DNA of 38,070 nucleotides from Streptococcus pseudopneumoniae (lineage in GTDB: Bacteria; Bacillota; Bacilli; Lactobacillales; Streptococcaceae), in the NCBI RefSeq assembly GCF_001074155.1, contig NZ_JUUZ01000018.1:1-38070 (forward strand), read 5' to 3'. The notes below the pieces were generated by a model. The model was not told the origin of the DNA. It made no database searches and was given only the letters and a program-made list of their open reading frames with translations. Positions 1 through 8,325 of the stretch are shown here, one piece after another (the first letter of the stretch is position 1; every line of letters starts with the position of its first letter). A program made the position numbers and the translations under genes.

Positions 1-177
1 CCAACTCCAGATCCAAAGCCAACCCCAGATCCAGAGCCAACTCCAAATCCAGAGCCAACTCCAGATCCAGAGCCAACTCCAGAACCAGAGCCAACTCCAA
101 ATCCAGAGCCAACTCCGAACCCAGAGCCAACTCCAAATCCAGAGCCAACTCCAACTCCAACCCCAACTCCAGAACCT
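1..177 (+). repeat. Proline-rich coding tandem repeat (PTPxPEP)
   Basis: An 18-bp unit, of the form CCAACTCCAGATCCAGAG with small changes, repeats through the start of the surface-protein gene. It encodes PTP-D/N/E-PEP. Such repeats vary in copy number between strains and form extended, rigid wall-spanning stalks. Confidence 0.85.
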
Positions 178-603
178 GAAGTACTAACAAGTAAGGGAGA
201 TCAAGAACCACCAGTAGTTGAAATTCCTGAATTTACAGGTGGCGTTAATGCTGCAGAAGCGGCTGTTCATGAAATCCCAGAGTTCAAGGGTGGCGTTAAT
301 TGGGTTGAAGCGGACAAGAATGAGCTCCCAGAATTCAAGGGTGGCGTTAACGCAGTTGAAGCTGCTAAGAATGAGGTTCCAGAATACAAAGAGTCTGTTT
401 CAAATCCAGCTACACCACTTGCGGATCACAAGTCAACTCAAAGTTTAACAAACCAAAAACAAGAACAACCACATGCACCAGCAACTGAAGCCAAAGCTCA
501 ACTTCCAGCAACTGGTGAGCAAGATTCAGTAGGTTTAGCTTTCCTAGCTAGTCTTGGATTGGTTCTTTCTGCAACCTTTATCAAAAAGGGGAAAGAAGAC
601 TAA
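1..603 (+). CDS. Cell-wall-anchored LPXTG surface protein, C-terminal part
   Basis: This is the last 200 codons of a gene that begins before the window. It opens with a Pro-Thr-Pro-Glu/Asp/Asn repeat of about 59 residues, probably a wall-spanning stalk. Three and a half 17-residue repeats follow (consensus E-I-P-E-F-x-G-G-V-N-x-V-E-A), a linker type seen in streptococcal surface glycosidases and proteases. A classic sortase signal closes the protein: LPATG at 502-516, a hydrophobic stretch (VGLAFLASLGLVLSATF), and a basic KKGKED tail. Sortase A would cut between T and G and attach it to peptidoglycan. The functional N-terminal domain lies outside the window, so its activity cannot be told. 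Confidence 0.93.
   Translation, partial: PTPDPKPTPDPEPTPNPEPTPDPEPTPEPEPTPNPEPTPNPEPTPNPEPTPTPTPTPEPEVLTSKGDQEPPVVEIPEFTGGVNAAEAAVHEIPEFKGGVNWVEADKNELPEFKGGVNAVEAAKNEVPEYKESVSNPATPLADHKSTQSLTNQKQEQPHAPATEAKAQLPATGEQDSVGLAFLASLGLVLSATFIKKGKED
220..399 (+). repeat. Three and a half 51-bp coding repeats (17-residue PEFxGGVN units)
   Basis: Units start at 220, 271, 322 and 373 (the last partial). Each codes for E-(I/L/V)-PE-(F/Y)-x-GGVN-xx-EA. The even 51-bp period and high nucleotide identity show recent tandem duplication. The family motif is common in the C-terminal linkers of streptococcal LPXTG proteins. Confidence 0.85.
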
Positions 604-645
604 GTACGAATCTTAATTCGATGCAGAATAACTTGTTTTAAAAAG

Positions 646-676
646 AAAAACCAGGGACACTAGTTCCTGGTTTTTT
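646..676 (+). terminator. Rho-independent terminator of the surface-protein gene
   Basis: The stem CCAGGGAC/GTTCCTGG (651-658 with 663-670, one G-T pair) has loop ACTA, an A tract before it and six T after it. Confidence 0.85.
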
Positions 677-703
677 GTGATTCGAAAGCACAGAAAACTG
701 CAA

Positions 704-731
704 ATAAAAAACCAACGAAGTAACCGTTGGT
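704..731 (-). terminator. Terminator of the opposite-strand small membrane protein gene
   Basis: The perfect stem ACCAACG/CGTTGGT (711-717 with 725-731) has a 7-base loop. On the minus strand a T-rich tract follows (complement of 704-710). It lies just beyond the stop of the gene at 744-1145. Confidence 0.75.
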
Positions 732-743
732 ATTGAAAAATGC

Positions 744-1145
744 TTAAGATGCTCCGTTATTAGCGCTAACTCCTGCTTCAGTAGTTGGAGTGTTTGAAGA
801 AGAATCAGATTGCTCATTTTTCTGAGAATTGTTATCTGATTTTGTATCCTCCTTCTTGCTAGGAGTTTGAACCTCTTCTTTTTGAGTTGTTTCTTGATTG
901 TTAGATTGGCTTTGTGCAGGTGCATTGGATTCAGCTGGAGCTTCCTTTTGAACTTCCTTGATAATAGTTGTCTGCGGATTTGTATCTTTTTTATCCTTTT
1001 CTTTATCAAAGGCATTCATAATCGTTATGCTAGCCGTTATCAAACCTAGAATACTAGCAATCGTTGCGATTGTTTTTTGAAAAACAGTGAAGCCTTTTTT
1101 GATGTGTTCGGTCTTGGGTTTTGAACTTCTACGATAGTTAGACAT
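744..1145 (-). CDS. Small single-pass membrane protein with Ser/Gln/Asn-rich tail
   Basis: The product is 133 residues. A basic N-terminus (SNYRRSSKPKTEHIKKGF) leads to one membrane segment at about residues 22-44 (FQKTIATIASILGLITASITI). From about residue 47 on it is a low-complexity hydrophilic tail rich in Lys, Glu, Gln, Ser, Asn and Thr. The positive N-terminus suggests N-in topology with the tail outside, probably disordered. A strong SD (AAAGGAGAG) precedes the ATG. I recall similar short proteins in other streptococci, possibly listed as DUF6556, but could not check. No function can be given. It is convergent with the LPXTG gene and divergent from the desulfurase gene. Confidence 0.8.
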   Translation of the reverse strand: MSNYRRSSKPKTEHIKKGFTVFQKTIATIASILGLITASITIMNAFDKEKDKKDTNPQTTIIKEVQKEAPAESNAPAQSQSNNQETTQKEEVQTPSKKEDTKSDNNSQKNEQSDSSSNTPTTEAGVSANNGAS

Positions 1146-1169
1146 AATTTCTCTCCTTTGTCATGATTC

Positions 1170-1175
1170 ATTATA
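1170..1175 (-). promoter_or_regulatory. Candidate -10 box for the small membrane protein gene
   Basis: TATAAT on the minus strand lies about 25 bases before the ATG. The -35 region is T-rich with no good match to TTGACA. Confidence 0.45.
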
Positions 1176-1220
1176 CTCAAAATCTTTAAAAAAAACTTAA
1201 ATGAACCTGAATTGCCTTTC

Positions 1221-1249
1221 TTGTCGCCTGAACTGTTTCGTGTTACAAT
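1221..1249 (+). promoter_or_regulatory. Promoter of the desulfurase-thiI operon
   Basis: TTGTCG, 17-base spacer, TACAAT, with TG one base before the -10 box (extended -10). Confidence 0.75.
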
Positions 1250-1281
1250 AGAAGCAGTGATTTTAGAAAGCGTGAGAAACC

Positions 1282-2424
1282 ATGATTTACTTTGACAATT
1301 CGGCTACGACCAAGCCCTATCCGGAAGCACTTGAAACCTATATGCAGGTGTCTACAAAAATTATTGGAAATCCTTCTAGTCTTCATCGTTTAGGAGACCA
1401 GTCTACCAGAATTTTAGATGCTTCTCGTCAACAGATTGCAGATTTGATTGGCAAAAATAGTGAGGAAATCTTCTTTACCTCTGGAGGGACTGAAGGAGAC
1501 AACTGGGTTATCAAAGGGGTGGCATTTGAAAAAGTGCAATTTGGGAAACACATTATTGTATCTGACATTGAGCATCCAGCAGTCAAGGAGTCAGCCCTCT
1601 GGCTTAAGACTCAAGGTTTTGAAGTGGAATTTGCACCTGTAGATGAAAAGGGATTTGTAGATGTAGCCGCTTTGGCAAATCTACTTCGTCCTGATACGAC
1701 CTTGGTTTCCGTCATGGCAGTTAACAATGAAATAGGCTCTATCCAGCCTATTCAAGCTATCTCAGAACTATTAGCGGATAAGCCAACTGTCTCTTTCCAC
1801 GTTGATGCGGTTCAGGCCTTGGCTAAGATTCCGACAGAAAAGTATTTGACAGATCGAGTTGATTTTGCAACCTTCTCCAGTCATAAGTTCCATGGAGTTC
1901 GTGGTGTTGGATTTGTCTATATCAAGTCTGGCAAGAAAATCACCCCCCTATTAACTGGTGGTGGCCAAGAGCGTGACTATCGTTCAACAACTGAAAATGT
2001 AGCAGGAATTGCAGCAACAGCCAAGGCCTTACGTTTGGCTATGGAAAAACTGGATTTGTTTACAAGCAAAACAAGTCTGATGAAGGCAGTCATCCATCAA
2101 GCTCTACTCGAATATCCAGATATTTTTGTTTTCTCAGGTGAGGATGACTTTGCTCCTCATATTCTGACCTTTGGGATTAAGGGTGTCCGTGGTGAAGTCA
2201 TCGTTCATGCATTTGAAGACTATGATATTTTCATTTCCACAACCTCTGCTTGCTCGTCCAAGGCAGGAAAACCTGCTGGTACCTTGATTGCCATGGGTGT
2301 TGAAAAAGATAAGGCTCAGTCAGCAGTACGCGTCAGCCTAGACCTAGAAAATGACATGAGTCAAGTTGAGCAATTTTTGACCAAACTAAAATTAATTTAT
2401 AATCAAACTAGAAAAGTAAGATAG
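1282..2424 (+). CDS. Cysteine desulfurase (NifS/IscS family), partner of ThiI
   Basis: This PLP enzyme converts L-cysteine to L-alanine and keeps the sulfur as a persulfide. At 380 residues it has the family's usual length. Visible features are the N-terminal DNSATT, His98 in EHPA (stacks on PLP), Asp175 and Gln178 in HVDAVQ, the Schiff-base Lys202 in SSHKFHG, and the catalytic Cys324 in the mobile TSACSS loop. The stop lies 8 bases before thiI. That matches the nifZ-thiI pair of Bacillus, so its main job is probably to load ThiI for tRNA s4U synthesis rather than general Fe-S assembly. The SD before ATG 1282 is weak (GTGAGAAACC), but the start fits the family N-terminus. Confidence 0.93.
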   Translation: MIYFDNSATTKPYPEALETYMQVSTKIIGNPSSLHRLGDQSTRILDASRQQIADLIGKNSEEIFFTSGGTEGDNWVIKGVAFEKVQFGKHIIVSDIEHPAVKESALWLKTQGFEVEFAPVDEKGFVDVAALANLLRPDTTLVSVMAVNNEIGSIQPIQAISELLADKPTVSFHVDAVQALAKIPTEKYLTDRVDFATFSSHKFHGVRGVGFVYIKSGKKITPLLTGGGQERDYRSTTENVAGIAATAKALRLAMEKLDLFTSKTSLMKAVIHQALLEYPDIFVFSGEDDFAPHILTFGIKGVRGEVIVHAFEDYDIFISTTSACSSKAGKPAGTLIAMGVEKDKAQSAVRVSLDLENDMSQVEQFLTKLKLIYNQTRKVR

Positions 2425-2432
2425 GAGCATTC

Positions 2433-3647
2433 ATGCAATATTCAGAAATTATGATTCGCTACGGGGAACTTTCAACCAAAGGTAAAAACCGTATGCGTTT
2501 CATCAATAAACTACGTAATAATATCTCAGATGTTTTATCTATCTATCCTCAAGTCAAGGTAACTGCTGATCGCGACCGTGCCCATGCTTATCTTAATGGA
2601 GCCGACTATGCAGCAGTAGCTGAGTCTCTCAAACAGGTTTTCGGGATTCAAAACTTTTCTCCAGTATATAAGGTTGAAAAATCTGTCGAGGTTCTTAAAT
2701 CTGCTGTCCAAGAGATTATGCAGGACATCTATAAGGAAGGCATGACCTTTAAGATCTCTAGCAAACGTAGTGATCACAACTTTGAACTGGATAGTCGTGA
2801 ACTCAACCAAGTTCTTGGTGGTGCTGTTTTTGATGCTATTCCAAATGTGCAAGCACAAATGAAAAATCCCAATATCAATCTGCAAGTGGAAATTCGTGAG
2901 GAAGCAGCCTATCTTTCTTATGAGACCATTCGTGGGGCTGGTGGTTTGCCAGTTGGCACTTCTGGGAAAGGTATGCTTATGTTGTCAGGGGGGATTGACT
3001 CTCCTGTAGCAGGTTATCTTGCTTTGAAACGTGGTGTAGATATCGAGGCTGTCCACTTTGCTAGTCCACCATATACTAGTCCAGGTGCCCTCAAGAAAGC
3101 TCAGGATTTGACCCGTAAATTGACTAAGTTCGGTGGGAATATCCAGTTTATCGAAGTGCCTTTCACTGAAATCCAAGAAGAAATTAAAGCCAAGGCTCCA
3201 GAAGCCTACCTCATGACTCTGACTCGCCGCTTTATGATGCGGATTACCGACCGTATTCGCGAAGTGCGAAATGGTTTGGTCATCATCAATGGTGAAAGTC
3301 TTGGTCAGGTGGCAAGCCAAACCCTTGAAAGTATGCAAGCTATCAATGCTGTCACAAATACGCCAATCATTCGTCCAGTTGTAACTATGGATAAGTTGGA
3401 AATCATTGACATTGCTCAGGAAATTGATACCTTTGAAATTTCTATCCAACCTTTTGAAGACTGCTGTACGATTTTTGCACCTGATCGTCCGAAGACAAAT
3501 CCAAAGATTAAGAATGCTGAACAGTATGAAACACGTATGGATGTTGAAGGATTGGTTGAGCGAGCAGTGGCAGGAATTATGATTACTGAAATTACCCCTC
3601 AAGCTGAGAAAGATGCGGTTGATGAGTTAATTGATAACCTCCTTTAA
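2433..3647 (+). CDS. thiI: tRNA 4-thiouridine synthetase ThiI
   Basis: ThiI adenylates uridine 8 of tRNA and replaces its oxygen with sulfur from the desulfurase encoded just upstream. The 404-residue product has an N-terminal ferredoxin-like and THUMP region (about 1-165). The PP-loop ATP pyrophosphatase domain follows, with SGGIDSP at 185-191. Its end ([14 protein letters not shown]) carries vicinal cysteines. The C-terminal rhodanese domain of E. coli ThiI (about 480 residues) is absent, as in other Firmicutes, so sulfur transfer must use other cysteines. The SD TAGGAG stands close before the ATG, and the short gap to the desulfurase suggests co-transcription. Confidence 0.96.
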   Translation: MQYSEIMIRYGELSTKGKNRMRFINKLRNNISDVLSIYPQVKVTADRDRAHAYLNGADYAAVAESLKQVFGIQNFSPVYKVEKSVEVLKSAVQEIMQDIYKEGMTFKISSKRSDHNFELDSRELNQVLGGAVFDAIPNVQAQMKNPNINLQVEIREEAAYLSYETIRGAGGLPVGTSGKGMLMLSGGIDSPVAGYLALKRGVDIEAVHFASPPYTSPGALKKAQDLTRKLTKFGGNIQFIEVPFTEIQEEIKAKAPEAYLMTLTRRFMMRITDRIREVRNGLVIINGESLGQVASQTLESMQAINAVTNTPIIRPVVTMDKLEIIDIAQEIDTFEISIQPFEDCCTIFAPDRPKTNPKIKNAEQYETRMDVEGLVERAVAGIMITEITPQAEKDAVDELIDNLL

Positions 3648-3679
3648 TCAGAAAAACCAGAGGAAAAAATAAAATAAGT

Positions 3680-3729
3680 AAAAAAAGTTAGTTTATTGTC
3701 CTAAATTTGGACGGAAACTGACTTTTTTT
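3680..3729 (+). terminator. Terminator of the desulfurase-thiI operon
   Basis: A long stem, AAAAAAAGTTAGTTT (3680-3694) with AAACTGACTTTTTTT (3715-3729), holds one G-U pair. An inner GTCC/GGAC stem surrounds loop TAAATTT. Confidence 0.85.
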
Positions 3730-3747
3730 CTATTTTTATGATATAAT
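3718..3747 (+). promoter_or_regulatory. Promoter of the esterase/ATP-grasp operon
   Basis: An extended -10 TGaTATAAT ends at 3747. A weak -35 (CTGACT, 18-base spacer) overlaps the terminator of the operon before it, so the two operons sit back to back. Confidence 0.65.
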
Positions 3748-3782
3748 TAGGTAAAATTTTGAATATAGAGAGTTTTCTGACA

Positions 3783-4607
3783 ATGAATCAATCCTACTTT
3801 TACCTGAAAATGCGAGAGCATAAACTCAAGGTTCCATACACAGGCAAGGAGCGCCGTGTACGTGTTCTCCTACCGAAAAACTACGAGAAAGACACGGATA
3901 GAAGTTATCCAGTCGTCTATTTCCATGATGGACAAAATGTTTTTTACAGTAAAGAATCCTATGTTGGTCATTCTTGGAAGATTATCCCGGCTATCAAGCG
4001 TAATCCGGATATTAGCCGTATGATTGTGGTAGCTATTGACAATGATGGCCTAGGCCGTATGAACGAGTATGCTGCTTGGAAATTCCAAGAGTCTAATATT
4101 CCCGGTCAGCAGTTTGGTGGTAAGGGAGTCGAGTACGCTGAGTTTGTCATGGAAGTGGTCAAACCCTTTATTGATGAAAATTATCGTACAAAATCAGACC
4201 GTAAGCACACTGCTATGGTTGGGTCTTCTCTAGGCGGCAATATTACTCAGTTTATTGGCTTGGAGTATCAGGATCAGATTGGGTGTTTGGGAGTGTTCTC
4301 ATCAGCCAACTGGCTTCACCAAGAGGCCTTTGATCGCTATATGGAGCGTAAAAAACTATTACCTGACCAGCGTGTCTTTATCTATGTTGGAACGGAAGAA
4401 GCAGATGACACGGATAAGACCCTCATGGCTGGTAATATCAAGCAGGCCTATATTGACTCTTCTCTTTGCTATTATCATGATTTGATAGCAGGAGGAGTTG
4501 AGTTGGAAAATCTCTCTCTCAAGGTTCAAGCCGGGGCTATCCACCATGAAATTCCATGGTCAGAAAATCTTCCAGCTTGTCTACGCTTTTTTGCAGAAAA
4601 TTGGTAA
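3783..4607 (+). CDS. Esterase-D-type alpha/beta hydrolase, first of the trio
   Basis: The 274-residue cytoplasmic protein belongs to the putative esterase family (PF00756 type). The strand-turn VVYFHDGQNVF is near residues 44-54. The nucleophile elbow is G147-S-S-L-G151, with Ser149 the likely nucleophile. The catalytic His is probably in GAIHHEIPW (254/255), and the acid may lie in GTEEADDTD. I start at ATG 3783. The in-frame TTG at 3759 lies only about 12 bases after the -10 box, so it leaves little room for an SD. A second hydrolase and an ATP-grasp gene follow at 21 and 12 bases, so the substrate may be a small ester or amide made in the same pathway. The substrate is unknown. Confidence 0.85.
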   Translation: MNQSYFYLKMREHKLKVPYTGKERRVRVLLPKNYEKDTDRSYPVVYFHDGQNVFYSKESYVGHSWKIIPAIKRNPDISRMIVVAIDNDGLGRMNEYAAWKFQESNIPGQQFGGKGVEYAEFVMEVVKPFIDENYRTKSDRKHTAMVGSSLGGNITQFIGLEYQDQIGCLGVFSSANWLHQEAFDRYMERKKLLPDQRVFIYVGTEEADDTDKTLMAGNIKQAYIDSSLCYYHDLIAGGVELENLSLKVQAGAIHHEIPWSENLPACLRFFAENW

Positions 4608-4628
4608 TTAGTATAAAGGAGACAGGAT

Positions 4629-5369
4629 ATGCATATTGAACATCTTAGCCACTGGAGTGGTCATCTTAACCGTGAAATGTATGTCAATCGATACGGACAT
4701 GGAGGCATCCCAGTTGTTGTCTTTGCTTCTTCAGGTGGTAGCCACAATGAATACTATGATTTTGGAATGATTGATGCTTGTGCATCCTTTATTGAAGAAG
4801 GTCGCGTGCAGTTCTTTACCCTTTCAAGTGTAGATAGTGAGAGCTGGCTTGCGACTTGGAAAAATAGTCATGATCAAGCTGAGATGCACCGTGCCTATGA
4901 ACGATATGTGATTGAAGAAGCTATTCCTTTTATCAAGCACAAGACAGGCTGGTTTGACGGTATGATGACAACAGGATGCTCTATGGGAGCCTATCACGCT
5001 TTGAATTTCTTCCTCCAACATCCAGACGTCTTTACCAAGGTAATCGCCCTCAGTGGTGTCTATGATGCTCGTTTCTTTGTTGGAGATTACTACAACGATG
5101 ATGCTATCTATCAAAATTCACCAGTAGACTATATCTGGAATCAAAATGATGGTTGGTTTATCGATCGTTACCGTCAGGCTGAGATTATTGTTTGTACTGG
5201 ACTAGGTGCTTGGGAACAGGATGGCCTGCCTTCTTACTACAAGTTGAAAGAAGCCTTTGACCAAAAACAAATTCCTGCCTGGTTTGCAGAATGGGGGCAC
5301 GATGTTGCCCATGACTGGGAATGGTGGCGCAAACAAATGCCTTATTTCCTCGGTCACATGAGTCTATAA
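4629..5369 (+). CDS. Second esterase-family alpha/beta hydrolase
   Basis: The product is 246 residues, without a signal peptide. The nucleophile elbow is TTGCSMGAYHA with Ser118 central. The likely catalytic His is His224 in WGHDVAHDW, and an oxyanion-type segment lies at VVVFASSGGSHNEYYDF (29-45). It is distantly like the esterase before it: the order of elements is the same but the sequence differs. It looks like an old divergent pair rather than a recent copy. A strong SD (AAAGGAGACA) precedes the ATG. Acyl-ester hydrolysis is inferred from the family; the true substrate is unknown. Confidence 0.82.
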   Translation: MHIEHLSHWSGHLNREMYVNRYGHGGIPVVVFASSGGSHNEYYDFGMIDACASFIEEGRVQFFTLSSVDSESWLATWKNSHDQAEMHRAYERYVIEEAIPFIKHKTGWFDGMMTTGCSMGAYHALNFFLQHPDVFTKVIALSGVYDARFFVGDYYNDDAIYQNSPVDYIWNQNDGWFIDRYRQAEIIVCTGLGAWEQDGLPSYYKLKEAFDQKQIPAWFAEWGHDVAHDWEWWRKQMPYFLGHMSL

Positions 5370-5381
5370 AAGGAGTTGCTT

Positions 5382-6548
5382 ATGAATTATCTTGTAATTT
5401 CACCCTATTACCCACAAAATTTCCAACAGTTTAGTATTGAACTAGCTAATAAAGGAATCACAGTTCTAGGGATTGGGCAAGAACCCTACGAACAACTAGA
5501 TGAACCATTGCGCAATAGCTTGACGGAGTACTTCCGAGTTGATAATCTTGAAAATATGGATGAGGTTAAACGAGCAGTTGCCTTTCTTTTCTATAAGCAT
5601 GGTCCAATTGACCGCATTGAATCACACAATGAATACTGGCTAGAGTTGGATGCTGCTCTTCGTGAACAGTTCAATGTTTTTGGTGCCAAACCAGAAGACC
5701 TCAAGAAGACCAAGTTCAAGTCTGAGATGAAAAAACTCTTCAAAAAAGCTGGAGTTCCAGTTGTGCCAGGTGCTGTCATTGAAACAGAAGCAGATGTTGA
5801 CAAAGCTGTGAAAGAAATCGGTCTTCCCATGATTGCAAAACCTGACAATGGAGTTGGAGCAGCTGCAACCTTCAAACTTGAAACAGCAGATGATGTCAAT
5901 CACTTTAAGGCTGAATGGGACCACTCAACCATTTATTTCTTTGAAAAATTTGTTACCTCTAGTGAAATCTGTACCTTCGATGGTTTGGTGGATAGAGATG
6001 GGAATATTGTCTTTTCAACTACCTTTGACTATGCACATACACCCCTTGATCTCATGATTTACAAGATGGACAATTCTTATTATGTTCTTAAAGATATGGA
6101 TCCAAAATTGCGTAAATATGGTGAGGCAATTGTCAAAGAATTTGGCATGAAGGAACGCTTCTTCCATATCGAGTTCTTCCGTGAGGGTGATGATTATATT
6201 GCCATTGAGTACAATAACCGTCCAGCAGGTGGCTTCACTATTGATGTCTATAACTATGCGCATTCCTTGGATTTGTACAAGGGCTATGCAGCTATCGTTG
6301 CAGGTGAAGCATTCCCAGAGTCTCCGTTTGAAACCCAGTATTGCTTGGCAACATCCCGTCGCGCAAATACTAACTATGTTTATTCAGAAGAAGAACTTTT
6401 TGATAAGTATCGTGAACAACTTAAAGTTAAGAAAATCATGCCAGCAGCCTTTGCTGAATTGCAAGGAGATTATCTCTATATGCTAACGACATCAAGTCGT
6501 GAGGAAATGGAGCAGATGATTCAGGACTTTGGACAACGTCAAGAATAA
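5382..6548 (+). CDS. ATP-grasp carboxylate-amine ligase-like protein
   Basis: The 388-residue product has the three-part ATP-grasp architecture. The N-terminal pre-domain starts NYLVISPYYP and resembles a short carbamoyl-phosphate-synthase-like fold. The ATP lid/loop is at AKPDNGVGA (152-160), the linker strand at FFEKFVTSSEIC (about 186-197), and the metal site at IEYNNRPAGG, with Glu and Asn to bind Mg. Such enzymes join a carboxylate to an amine or thiol through an acyl phosphate. I use ATG 5382, since AAAAGGAG sits just before it; the in-frame TTG at 5376 overlaps that SD. The stop is followed at once by a terminator, so this ends the three-gene operon. Product unknown. Confidence 0.88.
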   Translation: MNYLVISPYYPQNFQQFSIELANKGITVLGIGQEPYEQLDEPLRNSLTEYFRVDNLENMDEVKRAVAFLFYKHGPIDRIESHNEYWLELDAALREQFNVFGAKPEDLKKTKFKSEMKKLFKKAGVPVVPGAVIETEADVDKAVKEIGLPMIAKPDNGVGAAATFKLETADDVNHFKAEWDHSTIYFFEKFVTSSEICTFDGLVDRDGNIVFSTTFDYAHTPLDLMIYKMDNSYYVLKDMDPKLRKYGEAIVKEFGMKERFFHIEFFREGDDYIAIEYNNRPAGGFTIDVYNYAHSLDLYKGYAAIVAGEAFPESPFETQYCLATSRRANTNYVYSEEELFDKYREQLKVKKIMPAAFAELQGDYLYMLTTSSREEMEQMIQDFGQRQE

Positions 6549-6555
6549 TTGAAAT

Positions 6556-6591
6556 AAAGGCTTAACAAACTCTCTTTGTTAGGTCTTTTTT
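6556..6591 (+). terminator. Terminator of the esterase/ATP-grasp operon
   Basis: The stem AAAGGCTTAACAAA/TTTGTTAGGTCTTT has two wobble pairs, loop CTCTC, and ends in a T run. Confidence 0.85.
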
Positions 6592-6641
6592 GAAGAGCAA
6601 AAATAAAAGCGTTTTCTCACAGGATTCTTTTAGAAAATCTG

Positions 6642-6670
6642 TTGCTAAAAGCCCTAAAAATTGATAGAAT
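6642..6670 (+). promoter_or_regulatory. Promoter of the aquaglyceroporin gene
   Basis: TTGCTA, 17-base spacer, TAGAAT, with an extended TG at 6662-6663. The SD AAGGAG follows near 6691. Confidence 0.7.
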
Positions 6671-6706
6671 AGGGATTGTCTAAAAAATATTAAGGAGAAT
6701 CTATCA

Positions 6707-7612
6707 ATGGATTTCACATGGGCAGTCAAATATGCCACTGAATTTTTGGGAACAGCAATCTTGATTATCTTGGGTAATGGTGCAGTTGCCAACGTTGAAC
6801 TTAAAGGTACGAAAGGTCACCAAAGTGGCTGGCTCGTTATCGCTGTTGGTTACGGTATGGGGGTTATGATCCCAGCTTTGATGTTTGGTAATGTTTCAGG
6901 TAACCATATCAACCCAGCCTTCACTCTTGGACTTGCAGTTAGCGGTCTCTTCCCTTGGTCACAAGTAGCTCAATACATCATCGCGCAAGTTTTGGGAGCA
7001 ATCTTCGGACAAGCCTTGGTTGTTGCAACTCACCGTCCCTACTACTTGAAGACAGAAAATCCAAATAACATCTTGGGAACCTTCTCAACAATTTCAAGTA
7101 TCGACCACGGAACAAAAGAATCACGCTTCGCAGCAACTGTGAACGGATTTATCAATGAGTTTGTTGGGTCATTTGTTCTTTTCTTCGCAGCACTCGGTAT
7201 GACAAAGAACTTCTTTGGTGCTGAATTGCTTTCTAAAGCTCAAGGATTGATTAATGACCAAGTGGCACAAGCGACCGCTCAAGGTCAAACAATTCCTCAA
7301 GAACAAGTCACTGCAGCTCTTGAACAAGCAAAAACTCAAGTGGCTCCATTCTTGTCACCAGGTCTTGGTATTGCACACTTGGCACTTGGTTTCCTAGTAA
7401 TGGCCTTGGTAACATCTCTTGGTGGACCTACAGGACCAGGTTTGAACCCAGCTCGTGACTTTGGACCACGTCTTCTTCACGCAGTACTTCCTAAATCAAT
7501 CCTTGGTGAACACAAGGGTGATTCAAAATGGTGGTATGCTTGGGTACCAGTAGTTGCACCGATTGCTGCTGCTATTGCCGCTGTAGCACTTTTCAAATTA
7601 CTTTACCTATAA
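6707..7612 (+). CDS. Aquaglyceroporin (MIP family; Gla/AqpA type)
   Basis: This six-helix membrane channel carries water and small neutral solutes such as glycerol. Both half-helix motifs are intact: NPA at 69-71 (HINPAF) and NPA at 247-249 within GLNPARDFGPR. The Asp after NPAR is a mark of glycerol facilitators. At 301 residues it exceeds GlpF (about 235-280), because of a hydrophilic Gln/Ala-rich insert at about 169-218 (AELLSKAQGL to QVAPF). Lactococcal Gla and oral streptococcal AqpA proteins have a similar build, and some of the latter pass hydrogen peroxide. It has its own promoter and terminator, apart from any glycerol-kinase operon. Confidence 0.92.
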   Translation: MDFTWAVKYATEFLGTAILIILGNGAVANVELKGTKGHQSGWLVIAVGYGMGVMIPALMFGNVSGNHINPAFTLGLAVSGLFPWSQVAQYIIAQVLGAIFGQALVVATHRPYYLKTENPNNILGTFSTISSIDHGTKESRFAATVNGFINEFVGSFVLFFAALGMTKNFFGAELLSKAQGLINDQVAQATAQGQTIPQEQVTAALEQAKTQVAPFLSPGLGIAHLALGFLVMALVTSLGGPTGPGLNPARDFGPRLLHAVLPKSILGEHKGDSKWWYAWVPVVAPIAAAIAAVALFKLLYL

Positions 7613-7617
7613 TATTT

Positions 7618-7642
7618 AAAAACTGGGTTTTCCCAGTTTTTT
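7618..7642 (+). terminator. Terminator of the aquaglyceroporin gene
   Basis: The perfect stem AAAAACTGGG/CCCAGTTTTT has loop TTTT and further T residues. Confidence 0.9.
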
Positions 7643-7735
7643 CTTTTTAGTACAGTTGTGTCTTATAGAATTAAAGGGTGAAATCGTCAGACTTTTTTCA
7701 TTTTAAATCAAAAGATGTAAATATGGCAAAAATAT

Positions 7736-7743
7736 GGTAAAAT
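7736..7743 (+). promoter_or_regulatory. Extended -10 promoter of the yutD-rlmN-vanZ-ABC-F operon
   Basis: The -10 is TAAAAT at 7738-7743. The bases just before it are ATGG, so TG at 7735-7736 gives an extended -10. No good -35 is seen. Confidence 0.5.
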
Positions 7744-7775
7744 AGAGTATTAAGTAAACGTTAAAAAGGAATATT

Positions 7776-8309
7776 ATGCGTAAAGAAATTGCACCTGAAT
7801 TATACAATTACAATAAATTCCCTGGTCCAGAATTTCATCTATCTGGAGATAAAGTCGAGGCTGAAGGATTCACCTTCAACTTGGTTGAAAATAGTAAGGA
7901 AGCTTTTGATGCAACAGCTTTTACTCAACGCTTTTCGGAAGTTTTAAACAAGTATGATTATATTGTAGGAGACTGGAGCAATGAGCAGTTGCGCTTGCGA
8001 GGATTCTACAAGAATGAGCGAGCTGAAGAATCTCTCGAGAAAATCAGTCGTTTACAAGATTACCTACTCGAGTATTGTAGCTATGGATGTGCCTACTTTG
8101 TCTTAGAAAACGAGACCCCTAAACGAGCACCATTTGACCAAAAAATGCGCAAGAAAGAAGAAGAGAAAGACAACCGTAAAGGGAAAAAGTCTTCTCAAAA
8201 TAAGAAAAGAAATCATACGGACAAGAGAAATAGACGTCGCCGTAAAGAACAGAAACCTCAGAATGAAGAAAAGGGACAACGTCATTTCGTCATCCGTAAG
8301 AAAGACTAG
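7776..8309 (+). CDS. YutD-family protein with basic C-terminal tail
   Basis: Residues 1 to about 105 match the YutD-like family (formerly DUF1027), recognisable by FTFNLVENSKEAFD, KYDYIVGDWSNEQLRLRGFY and the Cys-containing LLEYCSYGCAYFVLEN. From about residue 112 the chain becomes strongly basic and low in complexity, with many Lys/Arg and Asn/Glu, which suggests nucleic-acid or ribosome contact. The family's biochemical role is not known to me. The gene sits 16 bases before rlmN and shares a promoter with it, an order I recall from pneumococcus. The SD AAAAAGGA precedes ATG 7776. Confidence 0.85.
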   Translation: MRKEIAPELYNYNKFPGPEFHLSGDKVEAEGFTFNLVENSKEAFDATAFTQRFSEVLNKYDYIVGDWSNEQLRLRGFYKNERAEESLEKISRLQDYLLEYCSYGCAYFVLENETPKRAPFDQKMRKKEEEKDNRKGKKSSQNKKRNHTDKRNRRRRKEQKPQNEEKGQRHFVIRKKD

Positions 8310-8325
8310 AAAATAAGGAGAAAAG

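Noticed and set aside
867..1049. Plus-strand frame of 60 residues, hydrophobic
   Set aside because: It is the complement of the small membrane protein gene, which has a strong SD, a promoter and a terminator of its own.
2985..3602. A 205-residue frame antisense to thiI
   Set aside because: It lies wholly within thiI, lacks an SD and family features, and thiI codon use and motifs explain the region.
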